Made by a program: the position numbers and the translations under genes. Positions 43,272 through 54,441 of a stretch of DNA of 64,000 bases are shown piece after piece. Numbering within the stretch: the stretch's first letter is position 1; every line of letters begins with the position of its first letter. The stretch covers positions 6,646 through 70,645 of the forward strand of contig JBEKGC010000009.1 of the NCBI GenBank assembly GCA_050013055.1, written 5' to 3'. This DNA comes from Palsa-504 sp050013055. GTDB lineage: Bacteria; Actinomycetota; Actinomycetes; Streptosporangiales; Streptosporangiaceae. The notes beneath the pieces were generated by a model. It saw only the letters and a program-made list of their open reading frames with translations, did not search any database and had not been told where the DNA came from.

Positions 43272-43898
43272 ATGGTCGACCGTGCATGCGAGGAGAGCCG
43301 GGGAGGGCCCGGGAGGCGGGAAGAGCCCGGGAGGCGGGGAGGGCCCGGGAGGCGGGAAGAGCCCGGGAGGCGGGAAGAGCCCGGGAGGCGGGAAGAGTTC
43401 GAGCTGCAGGCGCTGCGGGCTGGCCATGCACCGGCTGTCCTCGCCTTCGAACTGGCGAACCGCGCCTACTTCGCCGCCTCCATCTCCGACCGCGGTGACG
43501 AGTTCTACCAGCAGTTCACCGAGCGGCACACCGCCATGCTGGCTGACCAGGAGGCAGGCCGCTGCGCCTTTTACCTGCTGGTCAGCGAGGATGGCTCGGT
43601 CCTTGGCCGGTTCAACCTGTACAGCCTCCAGGACGGCACCGCGGTGCTCGGCTACCGGGTCGCCGAGCCCATGGCCGGCCGCGGCGTGGCGACCGCGGCC
43701 GTACGGGAGCTGGCCCGGCTGGCGGTGGCGCGGCACGGGCTGCGCAGGCTGCGGGCGGCCACCTCCCTGGAGAACGCCGCGTCCAGGAAGGTGCTGACCA
43801 AGGCCGGGTTCGTCCTTGTCGGCCCGGCCGACCCGGCTGACCTCGGCGGTAAGCCGGGCACCTGGTACCAGCGGGACCTAACCGCCGAGCAGGGCTAG
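43272..43898 (+). CDS. GNAT-family N-acetyltransferase
   Basis: 208 residues, ATG 43272, two bases after the propeller-lipoprotein stop. The first 45 residues contain five repeats of GRREEP (18-bp units). The acetyltransferase domain reads RFNLYSLQDGTAVLGYRVAEP, the acetyl-CoA loop GRGVATAAVRELARLAV and ENAASRKVLTKAGFV, as in RimJ/RimL-like enzymes. In the sequence as given it is fused by read-through to the lipoprotein frame. Its 3' end overlaps the convergent regulator by 21 bases. Substrate, perhaps a protein N-terminus or an amine, is unknown. Confidence 0.85.
   Translation: MVDRACEESRGGPGRREEPGRRGGPGRREEPGRREEPGRREEFELQALRAGHAPAVLAFELANRAYFAASISDRGDEFYQQFTERHTAMLADQEAGRCAFYLLVSEDGSVLGRFNLYSLQDGTAVLGYRVAEPMAGRGVATAAVRELARLAVARHGLRRLRAATSLENAASRKVLTKAGFVLVGPADPADLGGKPGTWYQRDLTAEQG
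43308..43397 (+). repeat. 18-bp coding repeat at the GNAT N-terminus
   Basis: Five copies of an 18-bp unit encode GRREEP (one copy GRRGGP). The array lies right after the start codon, where it could set the distance to the folded domain. Confidence 0.9.
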
Positions 43899-44870
43899 CC
43901 CCAGGTCGGTGGTGGTGTAGAGCACGCTGCGCCCGCTGCGCTGGCGGTCGACGAGGCCGCCGCGGTGCAGCGCGGCGAGATGCTGGGAGACAGCGCTTGG
44001 CGTCACGCCAAGCTGACGCGCGAGCGCGGTGGTGGTCGCGGGCGAGCGCAACATGTCGAGCAACCGGGCCCGGACCGTACCGAGCAGCTCCGCGACCGCA
44101 CTGCCGGCCGCCGCCGCGGGCATGGCCTGCCACACGGTCGCCGCGCCGCGGGCCGGGTACACCAGCGTGGTCTGCGTGCTGGTCGAACGGCGCGCCGACA
44201 CGTCCGGCCAGTTGAACACGCTGGGCATGAGCACCAGGCCGTCGGGCGCCAGCGACACGGATATGACCAGCTCGGGGTCGGCGGGCTCGGAGAGCACCAG
44301 CGTGTCGCCGGTCCAGCGCAGGTCCGGGCTGATGTCGCCGAACAGCGCCCGCGCGCCCCGGTCAGCCAGCAGCCCGCTCCGGTACGCGATGTCCGCGTCC
44401 AGCACGGACGCGATCCGGTCCCAGTGCGGAAGCACCAGACGCTGGTAGCACTCGGTGACCTCGGCGGCGATCTCCGCGAGGGACTCGGCGGGCCGTTCGG
44501 CCAGGTCAAGAGCGCTGGCCGGCCAGGGGCCCGCGGCGAAGACCCGGCCCAGGCTGGCGCGGACGGCGGTGGCAGGCGTGGCGCGGAGCTGGGCCACATT
44601 GTCGGCGAAGGACGGCCGCCGGCCGGGCGGCGCGGGGACGAGGAATTCCGGGTAGTACGGCAGGCCGGTCAGGACCAGCGGCCACAGCCGGGGAAGCCGC
44701 AGCGGCCTGCGCTCGAGCTCCCGCCGCGCCCACCGCAGCCACGGCTGGTTCACGCTCGGCGGACGAGAGCCACCGAGCAGCTGAACGGCCTTGACCGTTT
44801 CACCCAGCGGGGACGTGGTGAACCTGGTCGCGGCCAGGTCCGCCACATCCAGCTTCATCACGTACCGCAT
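43878..44870 (-). CDS. ArsR-type transcriptional regulator (DUF5937-like)
   Basis: 330 residues from ATG 44870, chosen because the earlier ATG 44921 falls inside a palindrome. Only the last 75 residues form the helix-turn-helix (TTTALARQLGVTPSAVSQHLAALHRGG). The large N-terminal part (RPPSVNQPWLRWARREL, GPWPASALDLAE) is the uncharacterised ligand domain found in actinobacterial ArsR regulators beside MFS pumps. The MFS gene is divergent, 74 bp away, so it likely controls that pump. Confidence 0.85.
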   Translation of the reverse strand: MRYVMKLDVADLAATRFTTSPLGETVKAVQLLGGSRPPSVNQPWLRWARRELERRPLRLPRLWPLVLTGLPYYPEFLVPAPPGRRPSFADNVAQLRATPATAVRASLGRVFAAGPWPASALDLAERPAESLAEIAAEVTECYQRLVLPHWDRIASVLDADIAYRSGLLADRGARALFGDISPDLRWTGDTLVLSEPADPELVISVSLAPDGLVLMPSVFNWPDVSARRSTSTQTTLVYPARGAATVWQAMPAAAAGSAVAELLGTVRARLLDMLRSPATTTALARQLGVTPSAVSQHLAALHRGGLVDRQRSGRSVLYTTTDLGLALLGG

Positions 44871-44912
44871 GCCGTGCCACCTGACTGGGCCGCCTGACCA
44901 TTTAGCGTTGTC

Positions 44913-44927
44913 CTTAACCATGGTAAG
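44913..44927. promoter_or_regulatory. Operator-like near-palindrome for regulator and MFS pump
   Basis: CTTAACCATGGTAAG is a near-perfect inverted repeat (CTTA and TAAG around CCATGG) in the gap between the divergent regulator and MFS genes. Confidence 0.45.
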
Positions 44928-44944
44928 CCGAGGGTCCCGCCGCG

Positions 44945-46240
44945 ATGCTGACGGACATGGCAGTCACCACGGCACGGCAGCGGACTCCCCTCGGCCCGGC
45001 GTACTGGCGGCTGTGGTGGGCCAGCGCGGTCAGCACCACCGGCGACGGCGTCCTGGTGGCCGCGCTGCCGCTGCTGGCCGTCACGCTCACCAAAAATCCG
45101 CTGATGATCTCGCTGGTGACCGCCGCGGAGTTCCTGCCCTGGCTGCTGCTTTCGCTCCCGGTCGGCCTGATGGTGGACCGGCACGACCGGGCCACGCTCA
45201 TGTGGCGCGCCCAGGTCCTGCAAGGCAGCGTCATCGGCGTCCTCGCGGTCCTCGTGCTGGCCCGCTGGACGGACATCGCCGTGCTTTCGGTGGCCGCGTT
45301 CGGCCTGGGGGTGGGCGAAGTCGTGTTCAGCAACGCGTCGCAGTCGGTGCTCCCGCAGCTGGTCCGGGCCGACCAGCTGCCGGCGGCCAACGGCAACCAG
45401 TACGCCGTGCAGACCATCGGCCAGGAGTTCGCCGGGCCGCCGCTCGGCAGCCTGCTGTTCACCGCGGCGGCGAGGACGGTGCCGTTCGGCCTGGCGGCGG
45501 TGTCGTTCGCCGGGTCAGCCGCGCTGCTCACCCGGCTGCCGAAGCACCCGCCGGAGAGTGTCCCCGACGGCACGGGCCGGTCCCGGGTCGCCGAAGGACT
45601 CCGCTGGCTGCTTGGTCACCGCCTGCTTCGCGTCGTGGCCGTCCTCCTCGGCGTGAGCAGCTTCGCCAACACGATGGGCCTGGCCACGCTGGTGCTGCTG
45701 GTGACCGAGACGCTAAAGCTGAACAGCCGCTTCTACGGGCTCCTGCTGGCGGCCGCCGCCGTCGGCAGCGTGCTCGGCGGGCTGCTGAACCCGCGGCTGA
45801 CCCGGCGCCTGGGTCAGGTGCCTTCGCTGGTCATCGCGATGGGCGCGGTGTCCGTCATCTACATCGGCATCGGGCTGGCGCCCAACGCGCCGGTGCTGGC
45901 GGCGCTCGAGGTGGGCAACGGCTTCGTGGTCACGATGTGGAACATCGTCACAGTCACCCTGCGCCAGCGTCTGGTACCGAACGACATGCTCGGGCGGGTC
46001 AACAGCGCGTACCGAATGATCGGCTGGGGCCTGATGCCGGTCGGCGCGGTGGCCGGCGGCTTCGTCGCGCACACGGCCAGCCTGCACGTGCCGTACGCGC
46101 CCGGCCTGCGCGCCCCGTACGTGATCGCCGGCGTCCTGTGCGGCGTGGCCACGCTCGCGGCGTGGCCGCTGCTCAGGGGCGGAGCCGGTCAGCCCGAGCA
46201 GCCAGGGATCGTGCCGACGGGATCGCAGTTGTCCGGCTGA
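44945..46240 (+). CDS. MFS transporter
   Basis: 431 residues and about twelve membrane helices. The cytoplasmic loop LMVDRHDRATLMW is an MFS loop 2-3 motif, and a large loop follows helix 6. The family is that of small-molecule efflux pumps in actinobacteria (drug or macrolide exporters). It is paired with a divergent ArsR-type regulator. ATG 44945 or 44957 could be the start. The last 52 bases overlap the end of the convergent beta-helix gene. Confidence 0.9.
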   Translation: MLTDMAVTTARQRTPLGPAYWRLWWASAVSTTGDGVLVAALPLLAVTLTKNPLMISLVTAAEFLPWLLLSLPVGLMVDRHDRATLMWRAQVLQGSVIGVLAVLVLARWTDIAVLSVAAFGLGVGEVVFSNASQSVLPQLVRADQLPAANGNQYAVQTIGQEFAGPPLGSLLFTAAARTVPFGLAAVSFAGSAALLTRLPKHPPESVPDGTGRSRVAEGLRWLLGHRLLRVVAVLLGVSSFANTMGLATLVLLVTETLKLNSRFYGLLLAAAAVGSVLGGLLNPRLTRRLGQVPSLVIAMGAVSVIYIGIGLAPNAPVLAALEVGNGFVVTMWNIVTVTLRQRLVPNDMLGRVNSAYRMIGWGLMPVGAVAGGFVAHTASLHVPYAPGLRAPYVIAGVLCGVATLAAWPLLRGGAGQPEQPGIVPTGSQLSG

Positions 46241-47211
46241 TTGCCGGTGATCAGGTCGCTCGTCACGGTGACCGTCCCGCCGTTATCCGCGATCCCGCCG
46301 CCACCGTAGTAGCTGGCGGTGTTGCCGGTGATCGCGCTGTCGGTGACGGCCAGCACGGCGTCGAAGTCGTTGTAGATGGCACCACCGCCGTCGGCGCTGT
46401 TGTCACGGAAACTGTCGCGGGCCAGCAAGGCGCGGCCCACGTTGTAAACAGCGCCGCCGGCGAAGTCGCTCATGTTACCGGTGAAGCTGGTGCCGTACAC
46501 CCACAGGTTCCCTGCGTTGTAAATGGCGCCGCCGTGCGCATCGCTGTACAGCCCGACCATCGCGTAGTTTCCTGAGAAGGTGCTGGCGGACACGGTGGCG
46601 TTGTCTTGGTTCATGATCGCGCCGCCCCAGCCGTAGCTGTTGGTGTTGTCGGTAAAGGTGTCGGCGATGACCGTCAGCGTGCCGTCCTGGTTCCAGATGG
46701 CGCCGCCGAAACGGCTACCGCTGTTGTCCAGGAAAGTGCTGTCCTGGATCCGGATGTCCGCGCCGCCCTCGTTGTAGATGGCCCCGCCGTCATCGGCCCC
46801 GTAGCCGCCGCCGTTGACGAAGTTCACGCCGGTGATGCTGAGATTGACCGGCGCGTCCACCGTGAGGATAGTGAAATCAGAATTGTTCGCCGTGGGCCGG
46901 AAGGTAGCTCCGCGGCCGATGATCGTCAGGTCCTTCGTCGGGTCCGGCAGCGCACCACCCAGCCCATAGGTACAGCGGTCCGCCAGGACCACGATCTGCC
47001 CGTCGCTGGTACTCGCCAGCGCATGGTCCAGCGCCGGCGTGGAGCACGGCACGATGACCTCGCCGCGGTCCGGGCTGGCCGCCACGGCCGGGCCGGCCGA
47101 CGCCGCCTGGGCCGAACCAAGGCCGGCGGCCATGATCCCGCCGAACGCGACGGTCTTCGCTAGGTTGTGCGGCATCGGGCGCATCTGAATCATCCCCCGT
47201 GACGTGTCCAT
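46189..47211 (-). CDS. Secreted right-handed beta-helix protein
   Basis: 340 residues with a signal peptide (hydrophobic core VAFGGIMAAGLGSAQAASA). The rest has repeating turns of about 20-25 residues with GGAIYN, GGAIWN, GGAVYN and GGGIADNGG, the hallmark of pectate-lyase-like beta-helices with conserved Asn ladders. Such exported proteins bind or split polysaccharide or act as adhesins. The short helix ends with a Cys pair (NCDPVGTIPGCSG) and the N-terminal cap has another (VPCSTP, DRCTYG). It overlaps the MFS gene tail to tail by 52 bases. Confidence 0.82.
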   Translation of the reverse strand: MDTSRGMIQMRPMPHNLAKTVAFGGIMAAGLGSAQAASAGPAVAASPDRGEVIVPCSTPALDHALASTSDGQIVVLADRCTYGLGGALPDPTKDLTIIGRGATFRPTANNSDFTILTVDAPVNLSITGVNFVNGGGYGADDGGAIYNEGGADIRIQDSTFLDNSGSRFGGAIWNQDGTLTVIADTFTDNTNSYGWGGAIMNQDNATVSASTFSGNYAMVGLYSDAHGGAIYNAGNLWVYGTSFTGNMSDFAGGAVYNVGRALLARDSFRDNSADGGGAIYNDFDAVLAVTDSAITGNTASYYGGGGIADNGGTVTVTSDLITGNQPDNCDPVGTIPGCSG

Positions 47212-47377
47212 GGTTCATCGACGCAGCTAATCGTAGCCATATGAGTACAGAGAGTTAAAAGAGTCGGCGCCATCCTCGGCGGGGGACGTGTGCGTGGCGG
47301 TGAGACCACGGTCCGTTAGGTCATAGGGGTTTTGAACCGGGCTACGGCGGCGGGGCGGAGCGGGCAGACTTGGGGCC

Positions 47378-48082
47378 ATGGCCAGCCCCGTGATCTACCC
47401 AGAAGCACCGACCCCGTCCTTCCTCTTCGACCTGGACGGGACGCTCATCGACAGCGTCTACCAGCACGTCATCGCCTGGCGCGCGGCCCTGTCGAACCTC
47501 GGCATCGACCTGTCGGTGTGGCGTATCCACCGGCGGATCGGGATGAGCGGCGGGCTGTTCGTGTCCGCGCTGCTGCGGGAAACTGGCCTGTCGCTGTCCG
47601 AGGCCGACATCAGCCAGCTCCAGCAGGCCCACGCGGCGCAATACCGCGCCCAGGCGGACTCGGTGTCGGCGCTGCCAGGCGCGCGCGAGTTGCTCGGCGC
47701 GCTGACCGAGGCGGGCGTGAAATGGGCCATCGCGACCAGCGGCTACGCGGCCACCGCGCGGCCCGCGCTGGCGCTGCTCGGGCTGGCCGAGGACACCCCG
47801 ATGGTGACCCGCGACCTGGTCAGGCACGCCAAGCCCGACCCCGACCTGTTCCTGGCCGCGGCCGCCCTCCTCGGCGTGGAGCCGCGGCACGCGATGGTCG
47901 TCGGGGACAGCGTCTGGGACCTGCTCGCCGCCCGCCGCGCCGGGACGCTCGGCGTCGGGCTCATGTCCGGCGGGTACGGGCGGGACGAACTCGAACGGGC
48001 CGGCGCGTACCGCGTCTACGCCGACCCGGCCGAGATGCTCGCCCGCCTGGACGAGCTTGGCGTCCGCACCGGCCGAGGCTGA
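47378..48082 (+). CDS. HAD-family hydrolase
   Basis: 234 residues. Motif I SFLFDLDGTLIDS (nucleophile Asp and acid Asp), motif II WAIATSGYA (Ser), motif III HAKPDPDLF (Lys) and motif IV MVVGDSVWDLLAA. It has a cap insert of helical type between motifs I and II. It resembles phosphoglycolate phosphatase or beta-phosphoglucomutase; the exact substrate is unknown. A plausible start is ATG 47378. The membrane glycosyltransferase follows six bases downstream. Confidence 0.92.
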   Translation: MASPVIYPEAPTPSFLFDLDGTLIDSVYQHVIAWRAALSNLGIDLSVWRIHRRIGMSGGLFVSALLRETGLSLSEADISQLQQAHAAQYRAQADSVSALPGARELLGALTEAGVKWAIATSGYAATARPALALLGLAEDTPMVTRDLVRHAKPDPDLFLAAAALLGVEPRHAMVVGDSVWDLLAARRAGTLGVGLMSGGYGRDELERAGAYRVYADPAEMLARLDELGVRTGRG

Positions 48083-48088
48083 CCCACG

Positions 48089-49645
48089 ATGGACACCGCC
48101 CGCGCGGGACTGGCGCCGGGCCGACGCCCCGCCCGCCGGTGGCGCCCCGCGCGGCCCGGACCTGACAGCGGCTGGTGGCTGGTCGGGGCGGGACTGGCGT
48201 TTGCCGTCGCGCAGCTGGCCTTCGTCTCGCTGCGGATGGGGCTGAGCTGGGACGAAACCGTCTACGTGAGCCAGGTCAGCGGGCACGCGCCGGCCGCCTG
48301 GTTCGATCCCGCCCGGGCCAGGGGCGTTCCGCTGCTCGTCGCGCCGGTGGCCTGGCTGACCAGTTCGGTGGCGGCGCTGCGGGTGTACCTGGCGATCGCG
48401 TCCGGGCTGGGGCTGACGCTCGCCCTGTGGGCCTGGCGGACGCTGCGGCCAGCCTGGGTGCTCGGGCTGGCCGGAATCACGTTCGGCGGGCTGTGGGTGG
48501 CGCAGTACTACGGGCCGCAGGCCATGCCGGACATGGGGTCGGCGCTGGCCTGCCTGGCCGCGGTCGGTTGCTTCGCGCGGGTCGTCGGGGGCGGCGGGGT
48601 CGTCGGGGGTGCTGTGGGCGGGCGGGGGGCGCTGGCGGGGGTGGGGATCAGCGTGGCGCTTGTGACGCTGATCCGGCCGGGGGACGCGGTGTACCTGGCC
48701 GGGCCGCTGCTCCTTGTCGCGGTCCTGGCGGGGACGGGGCTGCCGGGGACGGGGCGCGGTGGTGGGTGGGGGCGCGGTGGTGGGTGGGGACGCGGTGGTG
48801 GGTGGGGACGCGGTGGTGGGTGGGGGCGGCGCCTGGCGCCGGCCGCGGTGATCATCGGCGGGCTGGTGGCGGGCGGGGCCGAATGGGTGATCGAGGCCTA
48901 CCTGCGCTTTGGCGGTATCGCCAGCAGGCTGCACGCGGCGGCGGCCGAGCAGGGCGGGTTCGGCCTGCACTTCGCGCTGGTCGATGAGCTGCGCGCGCTG
49001 AACGGCCCGACGCTGTGCCGGCCGTGCACGATCGGGGTCAGGAGCCCCGAACTTGACGTGTGGTGGCTGGTGCTGCCGGTGCTTGTCGCGGTCGGCATCG
49101 TGGCGGCCAGGCGGGCCGGGCAGCTCACCAGCGCGCTGCTGGCGGCCGGCTGCGGGCTCTGCCTCGCCGCGCAGTACCTGTTCATGATCGACTACGCCGC
49201 GCCCCGGTTCCTGCTGCCCGCCTACGCGCTGCTCTCCATCCCCGTGGCCGACGGGCTGGCCTTCGCCATCACCGCGGCCGGCCGGGATCTGCGGCCGGCC
49301 GTGACCGCGTTCGTGACGTGCTTCCTGGTGCTGCAGCTGTTCACCCAGCATCTGGTGCTCGACCACGAGGTGGGCGGGACGGTGACGTTCCACGATGACT
49401 ACACCCGGATCGCCACCGTGCTGGCGGCCCGGGGTATCAGGCCACCGTGCCTGATCCAGGGGGTGCAGTACATCCCGATCGCGTGGGCGGCAGGCTGCGC
49501 CTCGGCCGGGAACGCGACGCCGGGCGAACCGGTCGCGGTGCTCGTCCAGGTCCGCGGCCAGCCGCCGTCGTACGCCAGGAAATGGCGCTCCTTCCGCATC
49601 ACCGGTACCACGATCCTCAAGGTAAACGCCTATATCCAGGGCTGA
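48089..49645 (+). CDS. Integral membrane glycosyltransferase-like protein
   Basis: 518 residues with about eleven membrane helices. In the first external loop LSWDETVYVSQV has the acidic D-E pair seen in GT39/GT83 enzymes, and the last external domain (about 430-518) is small and Cys-containing. The middle has four GRGGGW repeats (18-bp units) in a cytoplasmic loop. It probably moves a sugar from polyprenyl phosphate to an external acceptor. It lies six bases after the HAD gene and may be co-transcribed. Confidence 0.8.
   Translation: MDTARAGLAPGRRPARRWRPARPGPDSGWWLVGAGLAFAVAQLAFVSLRMGLSWDETVYVSQVSGHAPAAWFDPARARGVPLLVAPVAWLTSSVAALRVYLAIASGLGLTLALWAWRTLRPAWVLGLAGITFGGLWVAQYYGPQAMPDMGSALACLAAVGCFARVVGGGGVVGGAVGGRGALAGVGISVALVTLIRPGDAVYLAGPLLLVAVLAGTGLPGTGRGGGWGRGGGWGRGGGWGRGGGWGRRLAPAAVIIGGLVAGGAEWVIEAYLRFGGIASRLHAAAAEQGGFGLHFALVDELRALNGPTLCRPCTIGVRSPELDVWWLVLPVLVAVGIVAARRAGQLTSALLAAGCGLCLAAQYLFMIDYAAPRFLLPAYALLSIPVADGLAFAITAAGRDLRPAVTAFVTCFLVLQLFTQHLVLDHEVGGTVTFHDDYTRIATVLAARGIRPPCLIQGVQYIPIAWAAGCASAGNATPGEPVAVLVQVRGQPPSYARKWRSFRITGTTILKVNAYIQG
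48753..48824 (+). repeat. 18-bp coding repeat in the membrane glycosyltransferase
   Basis: Four copies of an 18-bp unit encode GRGGGW in a cytoplasmic loop. The repeats are almost identical, which suggests recent expansion. Confidence 0.9.
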
Positions 49646-49775
49646 CGCGGAGACCGGGCTTAGGGCCGCCAGGAAGGCGACGCGGGGCCCCGGATAGATG
49701 TTAGATGGAGGGGTACACGGTAGCGGGGCGCCGCGGTCACGCGGGCGCCCGGTGGTATTCGGGAGGCGAGTTGCC

Positions 49776-50303
49776 GTGCCCACGGTGCGTCGGGTCATTG
49801 TTGGCGTGCACGGGTCTCTAGGGAGCCTGCAAGCGCTGCGGTACGCCGCGGACGAAGCCTGGCGCCGGGGCGTGCCGCTGGTGCCCGTGACCGCCTGGAC
49901 CCCGCCAGGCGGAGACCTGGCGGAACGGCGGCACGCGTCGCCTTACCTGCGCAAGCTCTGGCAGGACGACGCGATCGACCGGCAGCGGACGGCGTTCGAC
50001 GACGGCCTCGGCGGACTGTTTCCCGCCGACCTGCGGGTCGAGCCGCTGGTAGCGCGGGGGGAAACGGGTCCGGTGCTGGTCGACACCGCCGACCAGCCTG
50101 ATGACCTGCTGGTCGTCGGCACCGGCCGCCGGGCCGGGCTGGGCCGGATGCTGCGCCGCTCGGTCAGCCGCTACTGCCTGGCGCACGCGACATGCCCGGT
50201 GCTCGCCATCCCGCCGTCGCCGCTGATGGACGAGATGGGCCGCAGCCTTCGCGGCTGGCCGCTGCGCAGGCACGCCCTGATCCCCGACACCCCGGACGCC
50301 TAG
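49776..50303 (+). CDS. Universal stress protein (UspA family)
   Basis: 175 residues from GTG 49776, with GGAGG nine bases upstream. A first strand VRRVIVGVHGS and the ATP-binding end GTGRRAGLGRMLRRSVSRYCL (G-X2-G-X9-GS pattern in outline) define the fold. Single Usp domain. It lies 180 bp before the first Kdp reading frame and, with the Usp-like domain of KdpD, may sense nucleotide or ionic state. Direct link to potassium is inferred from the place. Confidence 0.85.
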   Translation: MPTVRRVIVGVHGSLGSLQALRYAADEAWRRGVPLVPVTAWTPPGGDLAERRHASPYLRKLWQDDAIDRQRTAFDDGLGGLFPADLRVEPLVARGETGPVLVDTADQPDDLLVVGTGRRAGLGRMLRRSVSRYCLAHATCPVLAIPPSPLMDEMGRSLRGWPLRRHALIPDTPDA

Positions 50304-50482
50304 CCACTCCCGTCAGGTGCGGCTTTGCCCGCATGGGTTCTGTTAGGAACAGGACAGCGTGCGCATGCGTCACGCAAGGGTCCTTCCAGCCGGAGATTTC
50401 TGACTCTTAACTGAGATTTGCCTCGGGGCGGCGTATGCCCCGGGCGAGCTCTGCCACTAGCGGCACACCACTAGGAGTCACC

Positions 50483-50572
50483 GTGTGGGACCTGTTCTAC
50501 GTCGGCCTGACGATCGTCGTCTTCGCCGTCCTCTTTCTCATCGTGAAGGGGATTGAGACCTTTGAGCGCTGA
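50483..50572 (+). CDS. 29-residue single-helix peptide before kdpF
   Basis: GTG 50483 has AGGAG five bases before it. The peptide MWDLFYVGLTIVVFAVLFLI-VKGIETFER is one membrane helix with a short charged end. Its 3' end overlaps kdpF by 11 bases, so the two are translated in different frames and coupled. It has the size of KdpF but not its sequence. A second small subunit or a Kdp regulator is possible. Short length makes a chance frame conceivable, but ribosome site, overlap and helix together argue for a real gene. Confidence 0.65.
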   Translation: MWDLFYVGLTIVVFAVLFLIVKGIETFER

Positions 50573-50651
50573 GAACTGGATCGGCCTGATCGGTGGCGTC
50601 CTGCTGACCATCTACCTGTTCGTGGCCCTCGTCTTTCCTGAGAGGTTCTGA
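50562..50651 (+). CDS. kdpF: Potassium ATPase small subunit KdpF
   Basis: 29 residues from TTG 50562: one helix (IGLIGGVLLTIYLFVALVF) ending with PERF, the conserved KdpF tail. It stabilises the KdpFABC complex in the membrane. The stop overlaps the kdpA start by one base (TGATG). Confidence 0.85.
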   Translation: MSAENWIGLIGGVLLTIYLFVALVFPERF

Positions 50652-52311
50652 TGAGTTCGGCGCTTGCGGGCTGGCTGCAGTTCCTGCTGCTGTTCGCGGC
50701 CCTGGCGGCGTGCTACATCCCGCTCGGCAACTACATCGCGCGCATCTTCACCGACACCAAGCACTGGCGGGTCGAGCGCGGCATCTACAAGCTGACCGGC
50801 ATCGACCCGGATGCGGACATGCGGTGGACCGCCTACGTCCGCTCCATCCTGGCCTTCTCGCTGGTCTGCGTGCTGTTCGTTTACCTCATCGAGCGGACCC
50901 AGCACTGGCTGTTCTGGGCGGTCGGGATGGCGAACGTCACGCCGGACACGGCCTGGAACACGGCGGTCTCGTTCACCACCAACACCAACTGGCAGAACTA
51001 CGCCGGCGAAGCCACGATGGGCTACCTGACCCAGCAGAGCGCGCTGATGGTGCAGCAGTTCATGTCGGCCGCGGTCGGCCTGGCCGTCGCGATCGCGATG
51101 ATCCGCGGCTTCACCCGGTCCCGAACCGACCGGCTTGGCAACTTCTGGGTCGACGTGACCCGTGGGGTGGTCCGGCTGCTGCTGCCGCTGTCGGTCATCG
51201 CCTGCCTGATCCTGGTGGCCGGCGGAGGGATCGAGAACCTGGCCAACTACCACACGATCACCACGCTGTCCGGTGCCCACCAGACCATCCCGGGCGGCAC
51301 GGTGGCCTCCCAGGAGGTCATCAAGGACATGGGCAACAACGGCGGCGGCTGGTTCAACGTCAACTCGGCCCACCCGTTCGAGAACCCGAACCCGTTCACG
51401 AACATCTTCGAGATCTTCCTGCTGCTGCTGATCCCGTTCGCCACGCCGCGCGCGTTCGGCAAGATGGTCGGCGACAACAGGCAGGGTTACGCGCTTGTCG
51501 CCGTGATGGTGATCATCTGGGCGGCGGCCGTCGGCGGGATCAGCCTGTTCGAGATGCTGCACGGCGGCGCGGGCCCGATGCTCGCACACGGCGCCGCCGA
51601 AGGGACGGAGGTCAGGTTCGGCACGCCCGGGTGCTCGTTGTTCGCGTCGTCCACCACGGTGACCTCGACCGGCGCGGTGAACTGCTTCCATGATTCGCTG
51701 ACGCCGTTCGGCGGCGGGATCGCGCTGTTCGACATCGCGCTCGGCGAGGTCGCGCCCGGCGGGATCGGGGCCGGAATGTACGGCATCCTGGTCCTGGCCA
51801 TCGTCACCGTGTTCGTGGCCGGGCTGATGGTCGGCCGGACGCCGGAGTACATCGGCAAGAAGATCCGGCCCCAGGAGATGAAGTACGCGGCGCTGTACTT
51901 CCTGACCCTGCCGGTGGTGATCCTGACCATGTCGGCGATCGCGATCGGCACGCACTGGGGCCAGAGCCCTATCTTCAATCCCGGGTCGCACGGGCTGACC
52001 GAGATCGTGTACGCGTATGCCTCCCAGGCCAACAACAACGGGTCGGCCTTCGCCGGCCTGGGCACCGGGGCCACCTTCTACCAGATCACCGGCGGCATCA
52101 CGATGCTGCTCGGCCGGTTCGCGCCGGAGATCTTCGCCCTCGGCCTGGCCGGGGCGCTGGCCAGACAGGCGCCGACACCGGCCAGCGCCGGGACGCTGGA
52201 CACCAGAACGCCCCTGTTCGTCGGCATGCTCGTCGGCGTCATCCTCATCCTCGTCGGCCTCACCTACTTCCCCGCGCTCGCGCTGGGAGTGTTCGCAGAA
52301 GGACTTCACTG

Positions 52312-52312
<1 letters not shown>
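50651..52312 (+). CDS. kdpA: Potassium ATPase channel-like subunit KdpA
   Basis: 553 residues, ten or so helices. The four selectivity-filter segments are visible as TNTNWQNYAGE, GNNGGGWFNVNSAHPFENP and AQANNNGSAFAG, and GGG/GAG-rich loops elsewhere. It carries K+ through the outer part of the pump and passes it to KdpB. Overlaps kdpF and kdpB each by one base. Order kdpF-A-B-C is canonical. Confidence 0.97.

Positions 52313-54437
<2,125 letters not shown>

Positions 54438-54441
<4 letters not shown>

Noticed and set aside
43308..43397. Regular repeats as a CRISPR array
   Set aside because: Units are contiguous without spacers and in frame with a gene. The same holds for all other arrays here.
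50304..50482. c-di-AMP (ydaO) riboswitch before the kdp operon
   Set aside because: Looked for because of the potassium genes, but I could not see the conserved ydaO core; a covariance search would decide.
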